Positions 11,067 to 22,424 of a DNA stretch of 64,000 nucleotides are shown here, one piece after another. The translations under genes and the position numbers were made by a program. Each line of letters starts with the position of its first letter. Positions within the stretch are counted from its first letter, which is position 1. This DNA is from Centropus unirufus (lineage: Eukaryota > Chordata > Aves > Cuculiformes > Centropidae): positions 300,235 to 364,234 of the forward strand of contig VYZI01000420.1 of NCBI GenBank assembly GCA_013397695.1, read 5' to 3'. The notes under the pieces were generated by a model. The model was given only the letters and a program-made list of their open reading frames with translations, did not search any database and was not told where the DNA came from.

Positions 11067-11776
11067 ACCTGCACAGACCCAGATCGGTACCACCCTCCCG
11101 GTTTTAACATTCACACGCCAGGGACTGAATTTTCTTTCTGTACCCAGAACAAACAAGAAAAAGAACTTGGCCACCTCCCTGCTGGAAGGGGCTATTTACT
11201 CACCTATTTAATTTTGCTTCTGTGGTATTATAATAAGAAAAAGAGAAGAAACAAGAAAATAACCACGAAAGAAATAAAGTCATTTTGTTTATCTATGTCA
11301 ACATCAAACTGAGCCGGTAAACAGCACTCTTAAAACTCAAGTGTCTTTTTGAGTTTAAAAGTTACTTCATCTTCCAGGATTCAATGGTCACATGGGATTA
11401 AAGTGAATCCAAAACATTGAAAAATGCTGACTGCCTTCTTGTCTGGGAGAGGTATTTTTTTTCATATAAACAACCAAAGAATTCAAACTGAGCAAACACC
11501 ATTAGAATTGCTCCTATGTCTGCAGAACAAGAGTTTGAAATATAATTCAAGATGACATCGCATACTTGAGATGCATCTTGTTAGAGGTAAAAGCCTTTAA
11601 CTGCTGAGAGCTCCCATGAACGTTACCAGCAGCGCGGTGTCCCCCGCTTCAGGATGTTCACTGTGGAATATCCATGTTAGTTCAACACACACTCTCCATG
11701 CATCATACGGAGGCAAATCCATCATCCACACATTTCTCGGAACTCCAGAACTCCTTCCACTGACTGAAGATCCAGA
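11067..11776. other. Unique stretch with an A-rich patch
   Basis: 11230-11280 is A-rich ('aagaaaaagagaagaaacaa' and onward). No gene is supported. Confidence 0.55.
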
Positions 11777-12193
11777 GCTCCAGGGGAGGCTGCAAAGATG
11801 GTGCGAGGCCCTGAGCCTCCCTGCCCTGAGGGAGGCTGAGAGAGTTGGGGCTGTTCAGCCTGGAGAAGAGAAGGCTCCAGGGAAAGTTGGGGAGGGACCT
11901 TTTTTACAAGGGTGTAGAGTGATAGGACAAGGGGGAATGGCTTCAAATTGGAGAGGGGAAGATTTAGACTGGACGTTAGAAGGAAATTCTTCACTATGAC
12001 AGTGTTGAGGCACTGGAAGAGGTTGCCCGGGGAGGTTGTGGCTGCCCCATCCCTGGAGGTGTTCAAGGCCAGGTTGGATGGGGCTTGGAGCCCCTGATCC
12101 AGTGGGAGGTGTCCCTGCCCATAGCAGGGTGGTTGGAACTGGATGACCTTTAAGATCCCTTCCAACCCAACCCATTGTGTGATTCAATGATTC
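11777..12193 (+). mobile_element. CR1 LINE 3' end, Group A, with tail
   Basis: Sense-oriented, from 'ggctgcaaagatgg' through 'gacaagggggaatggcttc' and 'catccctggaggtgttcaa' to the tail 'gtgtgattcaatgattc'. The segment equivalent to 'cagcttccagtactgaaagg' is missing, so there is an internal deletion relative to the copy at 46168. Another CR1 fragment follows within ten bases. Confidence 0.93.
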
Positions 12194-12200
12194 AAATCGT

Positions 12201-12431
12201 TTCAGGGGAAGTTTAGATTGGACATCGGACAAAAAATGCTATGACAGAGAAGCGAAGCCTTGGCAGAGGCTGCCCAGGGCAGGGGTGGAGCCCCCATCCC
12301 TGGGGGCAAGAAACGCATAGATGTAGCACTTCATGCCATGGCTCAGCAGGCACAGGGGGGGGTTGTGCGGGCAGCTGGACTGCATGAGCTCAGAGGTCTT
12401 TTCTAATGATTCCTAACAATTCCATGATTCT
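12201..12431 (+). mobile_element. CR1 LINE 3' end, older Group D-like
   Basis: Sense-oriented. It runs from 'ttcaggggaagtttagattg' through 'ttggcagaggctgcccag' to 'gaggtcttttctaatgattc' and 'ccatgattct'. It directly follows the Group A copy, making the second head-to-tail CR1 pair in the window. The two belong to different subfamilies, so this is nested insertion rather than duplication. Confidence 0.88.
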
Positions 12432-12630
12432 CAGATGACCCACGGCACGCAGGTCATGGTGAAAGCTGTGGGTCATGTGTTGAAGAGGCTCAAATACTGA
12501 AACACATTAAAAATGTCTGTGCCAGCCCTGACCAACCCGTCTCCCTGTCAGTCCTCCGTGATACCCTGCATGTGAGCAAGGTCTGTAGGTACGCGCACCT
12601 TTTCTGCTGATTCTAACCAGCTAGTGATGT

Positions 12631-12660
12631 TTTTAGTCATTTTTAGTCATTTTTAGTCAT
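12631..12660. repeat. Three perfect copies of a 10-bp unit
   Basis: The unit 'ttttagtcat' occurs three times back to back without a mismatch. The array is too short for a functional claim but could be a variable-number locus. Confidence 0.95.
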
Positions 12661-12878
12661 TGTATTTCTAAACTTTTCAAAGAATAGAGGAGCCCTTGAG
12701 CAAGCTCAAACTGTTCTGGTACAAACATCACGTACAGACAGGGAGCTGTCTTGTCGAAGTGCACATGGAAACATTCTGCAGAGCATCTTTAACAAAAAAC
12801 CAGCAGAGAAATAATCTATCACAAACCCCAATGTATGCATGAGTGGGCTATGAATAAAGTGCAATTGAAGCACTCGTT

Positions 12879-12960
12879 ATTTTTAAATTATTTAAATTAT
12901 TATGGATGTGTATTTAATGATTTAATGATTATGGATGTGCATTTAAATGATTATGGATGA
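12879..12960. repeat. AT-rich imperfect tandem repeat
   Basis: Three imperfect units built around 'ttatggatg' (12900, 12929 and 12951) are separated by TTTAAAT-rich spacers, with spacings of 29 and 22 bases. Confidence 0.8.
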
Positions 12961-13071
12961 AAGACAATAAAATATGAAGAATGACATTTGAAAAAGAAGC
13001 TTGACTTTCTCTGTCTCTGCTGTTTGTGACTTCTTTGAATAGGTCTGCTTTTGTTCCTTTTGGATGCACAC

Positions 13072-13405
13072 AGCCTTCCAGTACTGAAAGGGGCTCCAGG
13101 AATCCTCGGGAGAGGCTGTTGATCAGGAAGTGCAGGGCTGGGATGAGGGGGAATGGTTTTAAATTAGAAGGGGGAAGAGGTAGATTAAACATAAGCAAGA
13201 AATTCTTCATGATGAGAGTGGTGAGGCCCTGGCCCAGGTTGCCCAGAGCAGTGGTGGCTGCCCCATCCCTGGAGGTGTTCGAGGCCAGGGTGGATGGGGC
13301 TTGGAGCCCCTGATGCAGTGGGAGGTGTCCCTGCCCATAGCAGGGCATGGATCTGGATGGGCTTTGAAGCCCCTTCCAACCCAAACCATTCCAGGATTCT
13401 ATGAT
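13072..13405 (+). mobile_element. CR1 LINE 3' end, Group A
   Basis: Sense-oriented, from 'agccttccagtactgaaagg' through 'ccctggcccaggttgccc' to 'aaaccattccaggattctat'. It is well preserved in the last 200 bases, with 'atagcagggcatgg' in place of the usual 'atggcaggggttgg'. Confidence 0.93.
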
Positions 13406-15846
13406 ACCGTTACATGCCAACACTTCCCTTACAAATAAATGTTCCACCCTGAATCTTGTAAATGCCTTTCATTTGAAAACTGGAACATTTCAATACAGGA
13501 GTGTTAGGCCACTAAAACCTGAAGGACGTTCAGATTAGCAAGATAGGGTAAAACCTTCACCATAGCATCACACAAATGTGCAACAGAGCACTGATCTTTA
13601 TGAAATTACTCAGACGTTGCTTCACTGGCCAAAATTACTGTGATTAAACACACTAACGTATATTTTAGGATTACTCTGATTAACTGCTCAGATGGATTGC
13701 CATTACAACATCATTAGCTTCGTTCTGTAGTCAGGATCTGGCCAAATAAAAGAAGACCTTTTCCAGACCTAAAAAATTCGAATTTGTGATCTCAGCGATG
13801 CCCAACATGAAGCCCAAACAGGATACACAGCCAGAAAAATCTCTCACATAATCTGATCCATTTGAAGAACATAATCCCTATGTACCTTACTGAATTCATA
13901 CTCATTTCAACTTGAAAACCTCTGGGACAACGTTGTACCCCAGCTTCCCAAGCAACCCACTGTAGCATAGAGGAAAGAGTCTAAATATAGGCCCTCTGGT
14001 TACCACAGCAAAGAACCCAAACAAGCTTGGAAATATTTTTGTGCAAACAGAACCTGGATTTCACTTTTTTCTACCCCATCTCCCAAGACCATGACCAGCC
14101 ATGGGATGTGACAGGTACTTATAAATAGAACTCAAACTCCTTTCTCGGCACTGACCTCCCTCTGTCTCTCACCCCCACTTTGAACCTCATTTTCTCACCA
14201 TTGCCCCGTGTTTCAATTCAGTCAAACAGGCCCTTTCGTAGCTCTGAATGAAAAAAAAAACATCAACAACTTTCTAATTTTGGATCTGCAAACAAACCTC
14301 AGAGCCTGGGCACTCTCCAGGAGGCCAAGACGTTCATAGCTGCACTCTGCTTTTACAAACCTCCTCGGTCCTGGGATCTTGGGAAGCCTTGCCAAGGATT
14401 CATGGCATTTTCATGGGATTCTCCCATGAAAAAGGCATTAACTGCTATCAGAGCAAGCAGCCAGTGAGAAATTTCTAGGGGTTGGCAGAGCAATTTGTGG
14501 CTGGACCAGCCTTGCAGCATCCAAAAGCAGGGAAGAGAACCTCAGCATCTTTGCTTGCATCTCAAAAACAAGCGGCAGGCAAATTTTTGAACAGTTTCTG
14601 CTTCTCTGGAGATGAACGCTGCTCCCTCTGAAGGACCAACCCCAGCCTCGATGGGTTTTCCTTTCACATCTTGGCCAGGTCTGTGTTCTGCTAGGGACAA
14701 ACAGCAACAACGACCCAGCTCCAGAAGCCATGGTCCAGAAGCACATGCGCTTGTTTTGGATACACTATCAGCTTCCCCTCACGCCAAGGAAAAGCCACGG
14801 ACACCAAAGTGGCTCCAGTGAACACTGAATCAGTTTTGGAGCTGATGGTGGAATGAGCAAGAATGGAGACAGATGGAAGGCAAAGCCTTCTTCAGACAGA
14901 GCCCACACAGAGGTGAAGGTCAGAGCTGGAACCGCAAAGTTGACAGAGATCAACAGTACCCACCTCCCCGCTGGAAGATGCTCTTTGCTCACCTTCTCTC
15001 ATTGCAGCAGTCTCCTACCCAGTGAGAACTGAATGATGACCACGAGAGGCAATGCCCTACAAACTCCAAGTGGCAGGAGCTGCCAAACTGCTCTTAAAAA
15101 CATGTGTGACTGGGCAAAACTGTGTGGGAAGGGGCATGGAAGGAATTTGCCGGGATTAAGCTCAAAACAACACTCCAAAGGCTACAAAATTTAACCCCAG
15201 AAACTGCTAGAATAAAATTCTCCGAGCTTACTTACTTAACCTCCACACAGAATTAAAGGCAGTCCAGTAAAAACACAGCCTTATCCTGGTAAGAAATCAT
15301 CCGCAGGTTTTAATGTGCCACCTGCACACACTGCGCAAACCTACAAGGCCCTAAATATAAACAGACAGCCCTTTCCTGGCTGTTAAAACGAACACTACCT
15401 CAGCTTGTTCTCCCAGCGAGCCAAAATTAGAGCTGCTTGGAGATCAGAAACATTTTAGGGTGGGACACCCCTCTCCCCCCTCCCTCACTTGCCAGTGTTT
15501 GTAGTTTTATGAATAAGGCGCTCATTGTGCCCCAAGCCCAGAGATACCCACCTTGGAGGGAGCTAAAATTAGTGTTAACTGTATTCCTTAAAGTGTCAGG
15601 AGAAGGGATGGCTCGTGTGGGATGTTAGGGATTCGCCAGGCAAAACAACATCCTGGAGGCTGGGTCTTGTTGGAAGCCGATGGCTTTGCACACACCCCAC
15701 ACGCACATTTGTTGACCAAAAAATTCAGTTAATGCTGCAGGCTCCACCAGAGTCAAGCTGGGCCAGCACATGCAGGCCTGGCCCGGCAGCCTCTGGGAGC
15801 AGAGTTAAACATCAAGATAGATGTGAGCAATGACTTCCTTGGATTT
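13406..15846. other. Long unique non-coding stretch
   Basis: About 2.4 kb without CR1. An A10 run lies near 14250. No ORF over about 102 codons is present and none looks like a known protein. I see no RNA gene. Confidence 0.55.
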
Positions 15847-16110
15847 AGAATCGCAGAATCATCAAGAATGGGAAAGACCTCCAAGATCATCAAATCCACT
15901 CATCACCATGGTATTAAGCCATGTCCTAAAGCATCACAACTGCATATTCTTTGAATCCGTCCAGGGATGGGGACTCCACTACTGCCCTGGGCAGCCTCAC
16001 CACGCTCTCAGTAAGGAATTTTTTTCCTAAAATCCACTGGACCTCCCCTGGCGCAACTTGAGGCCATTTCCTCTCAATCACTCGTGACTTGGCCGAAGAA
16101 TTTCCACTCC
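15847..16110 (-). mobile_element. CR1 LINE 3' end, Group D
   Basis: Reverse-oriented. It has the tail 'agaatcgcagaatcatcaag', then 'aagatcatcaaatccactc', 'aagccatgtcctaaagcatc' and 'gcgcaacttgaggccattt'. It ends at a decayed 'gacttggccgaagaa'. It is an old copy with a deletion near 15995. Confidence 0.9.
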
Positions 16111-16387
16111 AAAAGACCCCGAATCATTTTGAAGGCAGTAAACACGGAGCTGACCTCCCTTACTAAGAAACAAAAGGCAGGTCTGCAAGGAGCACAACGC
16201 GTTCATCAACCCAGGATCAGGGGAAAAGCGAAAGAAACCTCTTCTCCGCTCCAGATGATGTCAGGGAGTACATGGCAAGAGGTTCCTGGCTGCGGGCAGA
16301 GGGGTAGGCTGGTCCCCTCGCATGGGAAAATCCAGAGCAAGTGGAAAAGGAAAGCAGCGCCTCCCTCATCACCCAGGCCGGAGTGAA

Positions 16388-16886
16388 ATGGGGTGTACGT
16401 GTGGGTATATGCAGGCACAGATGTGTACAGATGTGTGTGTACGTACATATGTGTACAGATGTGTGTATATGTAGGTACATATGTGTATATATGTGTGCAT
16501 ATGTGCAGATGTGTCCAGATGTGTGTATATGTGCATATGTGTACAGATGTGTGTATATGTAGGAACATATGCACGTGTGTGTATGTACATATGTATATAT
16601 ATTTGTATTTATATATACATATGCATATATATGTGTGTGTACATGTACAGGTGTGTATATATGTGTGCGTATGTCTGTGTATATGCACTTATGTGTACCT
16701 TTGTGTGTATATGTAGGTACATATGCATGTGTGTGTATGTACATATGCATATATATTTGTATTTATATGCACATATGCATATATACGTGTGTGTGCACAT
16801 GTATAGGTGTGTATATGTGTGTACATATGTAGTTACACACGTGTACATATGTGTGCGCACAAGTACTTATGCATATATATGTTCCT
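16388..16886. repeat. TG/TA-rich minisatellite of about 500 bp with a 154-bp higher-order duplication
   Basis: Almost the whole segment is built from words such as 'gtgtgtatatgtaggtacat' and 'acatatgcatatat', with alternating purine and pyrimidine. One block is duplicated in tandem with a period of 154: 'gtgtgtatatgtagg' starts at 16549 and 16703, and 'atttgtattt' at 16601 and 16755. Because TGA and TAA are rare in such repeats, long open frames arise in several frames on both strands; these are artefacts. The right edge abuts a truncated CR1 end. Confidence 0.95.
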
Positions 16887-16953
16887 GGTGTGAATGTTGG
16901 GGTTGCCCTGTGCAGGGACAGGGGTTGGACTCGATGATCCCTGTGGATCCCTG
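16887..16953 (+). mobile_element. CR1 3'-end fragment, Group C, flush with the minisatellite
   Basis: Sense-oriented Group C segment 'ggtgtgaatgttggggttg' to 'ggttggactcgatgatccct'. Its 5' edge is the minisatellite itself, and the last about 20 bases of the CR1 terminus are decayed. Repeat expansion may have replaced its 5' part. Confidence 0.85.
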
Positions 16954-17952
16954 ATGACTCCACACGTAGCTCTGTAGGTGCCCAGGAACACATGGCCACA
17001 TCTGTCTGAGCTGGGCTCTCCACCAGCGAGGGGCACAGCAGCCGCAGGGCTGGCAGGCAGCACAAGCCCCTCCTTCCCCTTCCCAACCTTTGCTTACATT
17101 TCATCTGGTCTACTCGGATTCCGAGGTTTAATAACATTTAATCCCAGCATGTCTTGCATTAATTAATTAGATCTTGTTCCAAGCCACCGTGCCAGTCTCT
17201 GCACTGAGACCCAGAAGAGCTGCAGCCCGGCTGCCTCCGTCCCTCGAGCCAAGCAGCCACGGGGCAACCAGGGCTTTGCCAGCCGAGCCACTCTGCAGGA
17301 AAGGGGTTGGGTTCAAAGCACTTTGATTTTTCTCCTCTATTATTTCCCCACTCACCACCCTCAGCAGCAGCGTGGGAGTCTCACACCAGCCACTTAAGTT
17401 TTTCCTCATCAAATTGATGAGTTGGGACTAATGGGCTGGCAGGTATCACCCAGCCCTGGAGCTGTAGCTCCAGCTCCAGCTCTTTTGGCCCTTCCATGTA
17501 TTTCTGAGCTCGTTTCCCTCTTCAAACCATGCTCATAAAGGATTGCTTTGATTCCCTGACACAAAGAAACCACAAAACTCGGTTTCACCAGGAAAGAGTG
17601 ATGGGAATGCAGAAGGAATGGGGATATGTTGTTTTCTGTACTGATCTACTCTGCTAGGTGACTTCCAACAAGTATGAGGTCCCACCAGGGAATCCTCAAC
17701 GTTTCACAGGCACACAGCCCTCCCAAAAGGTTTACCTCCCCCTGCTCATCTTCCTCCCAACCCCAGCAAAGTCAGAGCATCCCCAGGTGCTGAGGGGCCC
17801 CAGTGAGAGATTTCCCACCACACCATCCTCTGCTTCGCCCCGTTCCCACATGGGGTATAGCCTGTGTCAGAACCAGTGTTCCTCCATCCAGCTGCCCAAG
17901 GACTTTTTCCTTGGCTCCTGGATTTGGACCAAGAATAAAGATGACAGATTGC
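16954..17952. other. Unique non-coding stretch
   Basis: No gene is supported. Small features are an AATTAATTAG homeodomain-type site near 17160 and a short inverted repeat, 'ctggagct' and 'agctccag' with a 2-base gap, at 17456-17473. Confidence 0.5.
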
Positions 17953-18144
17953 TAAAAAGGATGGGGAGGGAGGGAGGGAAGAACTAAAAAAGGAAGGGAG
18001 AGAGGAAAAAGGAGGAAAGGAGGAAGGGAGGGAGGGAAGAAGGAAAAAGGAAGAGAGAGGAAAAAAGAGGGAGGGAGGGAGGAAAAAAGGAAAAAAAAAG
18101 GAAAAAAAAAGGAAAAAAAAAAGGAAAAAAAAAGGAAAAAGGGG
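17953..18144. repeat. Polypurine tract (GGGA/GGAAAAA repeat) with G-quadruplex motif
   Basis: From 17986 to 18144 every base is A or G (159 in a row), passing from GGGA/GGAA-rich units to A-rich 'ggaaaaaaaaa' units. Just upstream, 17963-17978 reads G4-A-G3-A-G3-A-G3, a classic four-run G-quadruplex motif. Long homopurine mirror-like tracts can form triplex (H-DNA). The minus strand gives a serine/phenylalanine/proline-rich false ORF. Confidence 0.95.
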
Positions 18145-18555
18145 CCCAGGCTGAAGAAACACATTGCTAGAAACACTTGTGAAATTAAAGGTCAGCCCGG
18201 TAATGAGCTCTAACTGCAGCCGAGCAAGAAGCACTCGCTGATGAGGTGGGGTCTGAGCTCTGCCACTGGAGTGGGGGTCCCTGCTGCTCCCAGGGTACAA
18301 GATCTGCCCCCTCCAATCAGCGCTCGCTGCTGAGCTCCAAGGCCTGGCTGGGGCAGTGGCTGCTGCTCGGAGGAGCTGGGCTTTTCCTCTGCTTCCACTC
18401 ATGTCTCCCAGCCAAAAGCTTTTCCAAGAGAAAAACTGTGGCTTCTGGAGCACCCCAGCCTCCCCAGCCCATCTCAAGCAGCTTTCCTGATCTTTTGCTT
18501 GCACAGGGAATGCTGCTGTGCTGCCCACCTATGCCCACCCCATGTTTTTGTTGCA
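18145..18555. other. Unique non-coding stretch
   Basis: GC-richer than its surroundings, but there is no CpG cluster, exon or repeat I can support. Confidence 0.5.
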
Positions 18556-18706
18556 TCTGCCCCATCCCTGGAGGTGTTCGAGGCCAGCTTGGATGGGGTT
18601 TGGAGCCCCCTGATCCAGTAGGAGGTGTCCCTACCCATGGCAGGGGCTGGAACTGGCTGGGCTTTGAGGTTCCTGCCAACCCAACGCATTCTGTGATTCC
18701 ATGATA
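18556..18706 (+). mobile_element. CR1 3'-terminal fragment, Group A
   Basis: Sense-oriented last about 150 bases of Group A, starting at 'tgccccatccctggaggtg' and ending 'ttctgtgattccatgat'. The tail is clear. Confidence 0.93.
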
Positions 18707-20210
18707 TTAACTCTGCAAATACCCCGTCGCTGCAGATATCCCACGTGCCCACGGCTCTGCGGACCTGGCAGGGACATGTGTCCCTGCAGACAAAGGTGTG
18801 CGCTGCCAAGCAGGGAACAGACGAACCCATTGGTCACTCAAGGGCTGTGTTCACCTCTCTCCTACCAGCCAGGTGACCCTCAGACCTTAAAATCCACCCA
18901 ACACAGACCCCGGCCCCTGGGTTGACCTCTGCAGCGTGCTGGTGGCCAGGGTCAATCCCCTTCTTTTGGAAGGTCCAAGAGCTCCATGAGCAATATTTAA
19001 CTTTCACAAACCTCCTCAAAGCTGGGCAAGCAGCATCCCTAAGGAGGGCAAAACATAAGAAACTGAGATGACTGTGTGAAGTTTGCAAGGGGAAAAAGGC
19101 ACAGCTGCAAGGCACGGGGAGAGCAGGCAAGGAAGGATGGAATTTTAACACCTTCCAGTCACATCACCCGGCCACAAGGGGAATGGTCCAACAGTGGGTT
19201 TTGTTTCTAAATGTTTTATATCAGGCAGCTGCTGGACAAAGAGCCAGAAAGAAACTCATGGTAGCAGAGAGGCGACCTCCACCCCACTCTGCTGCCCCTG
19301 CCTACTGGGTTGAGAAAATTACAGCAGGCACCAGCAGAGCACAGGCTGCACTGGTTGGGCAGCTACAAACCAAACCAGGGCACACTGGAAGCAGAAATAA
19401 TTCACAAACACAACATTTGGGTCAGTCCTTGCCCCTCAAAACATCTTTGAAATGCTCAGCGACTACACGTCTGCTCAAGGAATTGCAAACCTTGGACCAC
19501 GGCCCCTTGGAGGGGCACAAATCCTGCAGAAACCCCAACCTCCCATCACAACTTTCGGCAGCACGGGCACGGGCTCCAGCCCAGCAGGGCTCCGTGCTCC
19601 CTCATGCTCCCAGATCTCTGGAGCAGGCACACGCGCGGGGGCTGAGCCCCTTACCTGTGGACAAGCTGCTACAGGTTCATCGCTGGGATGCTTGGAGGAG
19701 ACTCAGGTGCTCAGACCTGGGCAAGGGTACCTGGGGAGAAAACATGAGAACTTTATGTAATGAGGCAGTTTTAAGCATATTCCATTTATAGCACAGGCAC
19801 AGCCACATCCTCTCCAAACAGGGTAGCAATTTAGATATTTTCCTGCTTGCTCCCATCAAGACATTAGGGCTTTTCCTTACTCACTCGTTCACTCCTCAGC
19901 TGCAATCCCTTCTGCCACTGTTTTGGCCTAATCTTTGAGGCACTTTTTCTCTGTTCTGTCCTCCTCTCACATGGGTCCTGGACATGAAAGCAAATAATTT
20001 TCTAATAACATTGCAGAGATTTTTCTTTACACATGTGAAAGGATTCATTTCCAGATGTACAAGGACCAGACTAGCTGGTGACAGGCTTTCTGGTCTTCCT
20101 AAAAACAGACCCTGAATGCAAACTCAACCCTATCCTGACTGCCTCAGAGCTGAAAAAAAAAGCACCACCTTCACCCTCAGCCCTGGGTACAGTCAGGGAC
20201 TGATCATCCA
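18707..20210. other. Unique non-coding stretch
   Basis: It contains one of the longest unique-DNA open frames of the window (19183-19791 plus, 202 codons). The predicted sequence has no domain I recognise and no splice or promoter context, so I do not call it a gene. Confidence 0.5.
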
Positions 20211-20296
20211 TGCTTAAGGATGTGGTTTACAAGTGGACAAGTACAGTTGGTCTTGATGATCTCAAAGGTCGTTTCCAACCTGGGGATTCCATGATT
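20211..20296 (+). mobile_element. CR1 3'-terminal fragment, Group B
   Basis: Sense-oriented. The 86 bases run from 'tgcttaaggatgtggttta' through 'ttgatgatctcaaaggtc' to 'gggattccatgattca'. It is the shortest tailed Group B copy. Confidence 0.88.
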
Positions 20297-20600
20297 CAGT
20301 CCAGCCTCAGGCCCAGTGGGGCGAAGCCTAAATAGAAAACTGAAAACCACGCCGGGTTGTGTGAAGGTACCAAGGGAAGACAGTGGTCACAAGGTTGAGA
20401 TTGGCTTAAAGCAGAGCTAAAGAACCAAGTTTTCCATCTGGACGCAGGAAGAGAAGGCAGTATGAGGACACGCTGCTGTTGTGCACTGCCAGCGGAATCA
20501 CCTTCTTCCCCATGGGCAGCAGCCCAGGCACGGGGATGGCTGCGGCAGTGACCAGAGGCAGCGTCCCCATGGTGGTGCTGAGCATCCTCAGCTGATCCTT
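20297..20600. other. Unique non-coding stretch
   Basis: Nothing recognisable between two CR1 fragments. Confidence 0.5.
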
Positions 20601-20750
20601 CCCCTCTGCTCTGCTGAGACCCCACATAGAGCCTCCTGTGCATTTCTGGAGTCCTCAGCACAGGAAGGACCTGGAGCTGTTGGAGCGAGTCCAGAGGAGG
20701 TCACAGAGATGATCTGATGGCTGGAGAACCTCCTGTATGAGGACAGGTTG
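20601..20750 (+). mobile_element. CR1 internal fragment lacking the 3' end
   Basis: Sense-oriented match to the ORF2-end part of CR1: 'cccctctgctctgctgagac', 'ttctggagtcctcagcacag', 'gttggagcgagtccagagg'. It stops at 'tatgaggacaggttgag' with no UTR. CR1 insertions normally keep their 3' end, so a deletion has removed it here. Confidence 0.8.
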
Positions 20751-21855
20751 AGTCCCCTTATACCTGCCAGCTTCCAGGAGGGAAACAAGGAGACACCTAT
20801 TCCTGTCTCCCTGCTCTGGGCAGGCAGCCACTACGTGAGAAAATCCACGAAGCTCTGGCAGATCCACAAAGATCTCACCCTGCATGATTTCTGCACAACC
20901 CTCAGCCTGTGTTCCTGCAGTTTTCTTTCCTTCTCTCCCCTTTCTTTCCACCAAGATGTGGCATTCAGCAAGGAGGGCAGTGGGTGACCCCAAGAGGAAG
21001 GCAGGCAAGTCCATGTCTGCCTCTTCTCCCTCTTGTTCGGCATCACCCCCTTCTCACCCATGCAATCCTCCCAAAAGTGCAGGAATTCTATAGGAGGCTG
21101 CCAAAGAGGTGGAGCAAGCGAAGATCGAGAGCTCCCCAAGATGCGAGAGGGCGAGGAATGGGCTCTGTTGGGAAGGGGGATCCCATCTCCTAGTGCATCT
21201 TCACCTGGGAGCTGCAGCCCTACAGGGATGAGTCCCCCTTAGCCTGAACAAGGTGCTGGAGACCTGTCAGATGAGCTGATGCTCCCCACACTGAGTTCCT
21301 TTGTCCCAAAAGCCTCCTGATACACGCAGTGATATCATGACATCTGCTTGACAGCTCCAGCACGAAGCACAACCCTGAGCATCTCCATCCACGCTGAAAT
21401 GCACCGCTCTGCCCCGAATCAACTCACTCCAGACCCAAAAGCTGCTCGTCCACTTCCACGCAGCACTGCTTGGGCAAGTCCCCCCACTCCCTAAAAGCTG
21501 AAACGTGCAGATGGGGCAAAGAAAGAAGCAAACGTCGCTGTGACGGCTTCCAGACCCTTTGCATTGCAGCCTCAACCGTGGTCCCACCTCCCCGCCCAAA
21601 GGTGAGCTGAGCTGAGGGGGCTGCAAGCCCTGCAGCTGGAGAAACTTCTCGCTGCATTTTGATGGATTCCCCCCTGCAACTTCTCTCCCCCTGCCTTACC
21701 CCCCCTACTTGCTCTTTCTCATCCCAATCCGGACTTTGCCAGCCCCAATTTGGGAGCTCACGTGTTCCCTAGCAGGCCATGCCACAGCACAACCTGTGGC
21801 TGCTGAACCGAGACCCTCACCCCCCTGCCCCATCCTCCTGGGGACCCATGCTTTT
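20751..21855. other. Unique non-coding stretch
   Basis: No gene or repeat is supported. Overlapping open frames of 90-120 codons on both strands cancel each other as evidence. Confidence 0.5.
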
Positions 21856-22424
21856 AGGATCACAGAATCATAGAATCACCAGGTTGGAAGAGACATCTGA
21901 GACCATCGAATCCAGCGGTTCCTGTCTACCACTTAAATCACAACCCCAGGCACCACATGTACCCATCTTCTCACCTGCTCTGGGGATGGGGACTCCACCA
22001 CCTCCCTGGGCAGTGGTTCCAGCACCTGATGACCCTCTTAGTGATTTTTTTTTTCCCTAATGTCCAATCTGACCCTGCCCTGGGACAGCTTGAGGCCATT
22101 CCCCCTTGTCGCATCACCTCTCACTTGGGAAAAGAGCCCAGCACCCACCTCTCCACCCCCTCCTTCCAGGCACTTTCAGGTAGGATTGAGGTCTCCCCTC
22201 AGCCTCCTCTTCTCCAGCCTCAACAACCCCAGCTCCCTCAGCTGCTCCTCACAACCCTTGTTCTCCAGCCCCTTCCCAGTTCTGTTCCCCTCTCTGGACA
22301 CGCTCCAGCCCCTCAAGATCCTTCTTGTAGTGAGGGGCCCAGAACTGATCCTAGAATTCAAGATGCGGCCTCACCTGTGCCGAGCACAGGGCAAAATCAC
22401 CTCCCTGGTCACGCTGGTTCTGAT
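21856..22424 (-). mobile_element. CR1 LINE 3' part, Group B, about 0.57 kb
   Basis: Reverse-oriented. It has a two-unit tail ('cacagaatcatagaatcacc') and then the Group B start 'aggttggaagagac'. It continues through 'gacagcttgaggccattcc' into ORF2-coding sequence ending at 'cacgctggttctgatc'. It is well preserved and useful for deriving a local Group B consensus. Confidence 0.95.

Larger units (their letters stand above)
12432..13071. other. Unique AT-rich stretch with small tandem repeats
   Basis: No gene is supported. It contains the 10-bp and AT-rich tandem repeats listed separately. Confidence 0.6.

Noticed and set aside
16206..16954. Several 100-177-codon ORFs rich in Tyr, Cys, His, Ile and Thr on both strands
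   Set aside because: They are translations of the TG/TA minisatellite; the repeat simply lacks stop codons in several frames.
17746..18528. 260-codon minus-strand ORF, the longest of the window
   Set aside because: It is open because it runs through the polypyrimidine strand of the purine tract, giving a serine/phenylalanine/proline-rich string with no domain.
19183..19791. 202-codon plus-strand ORF in unique DNA
   Set aside because: No recognisable domain, splice sites, promoter or conserved neighbour. ORFs of about 200 codons are expected by chance in a 64-kb window searched in six frames.
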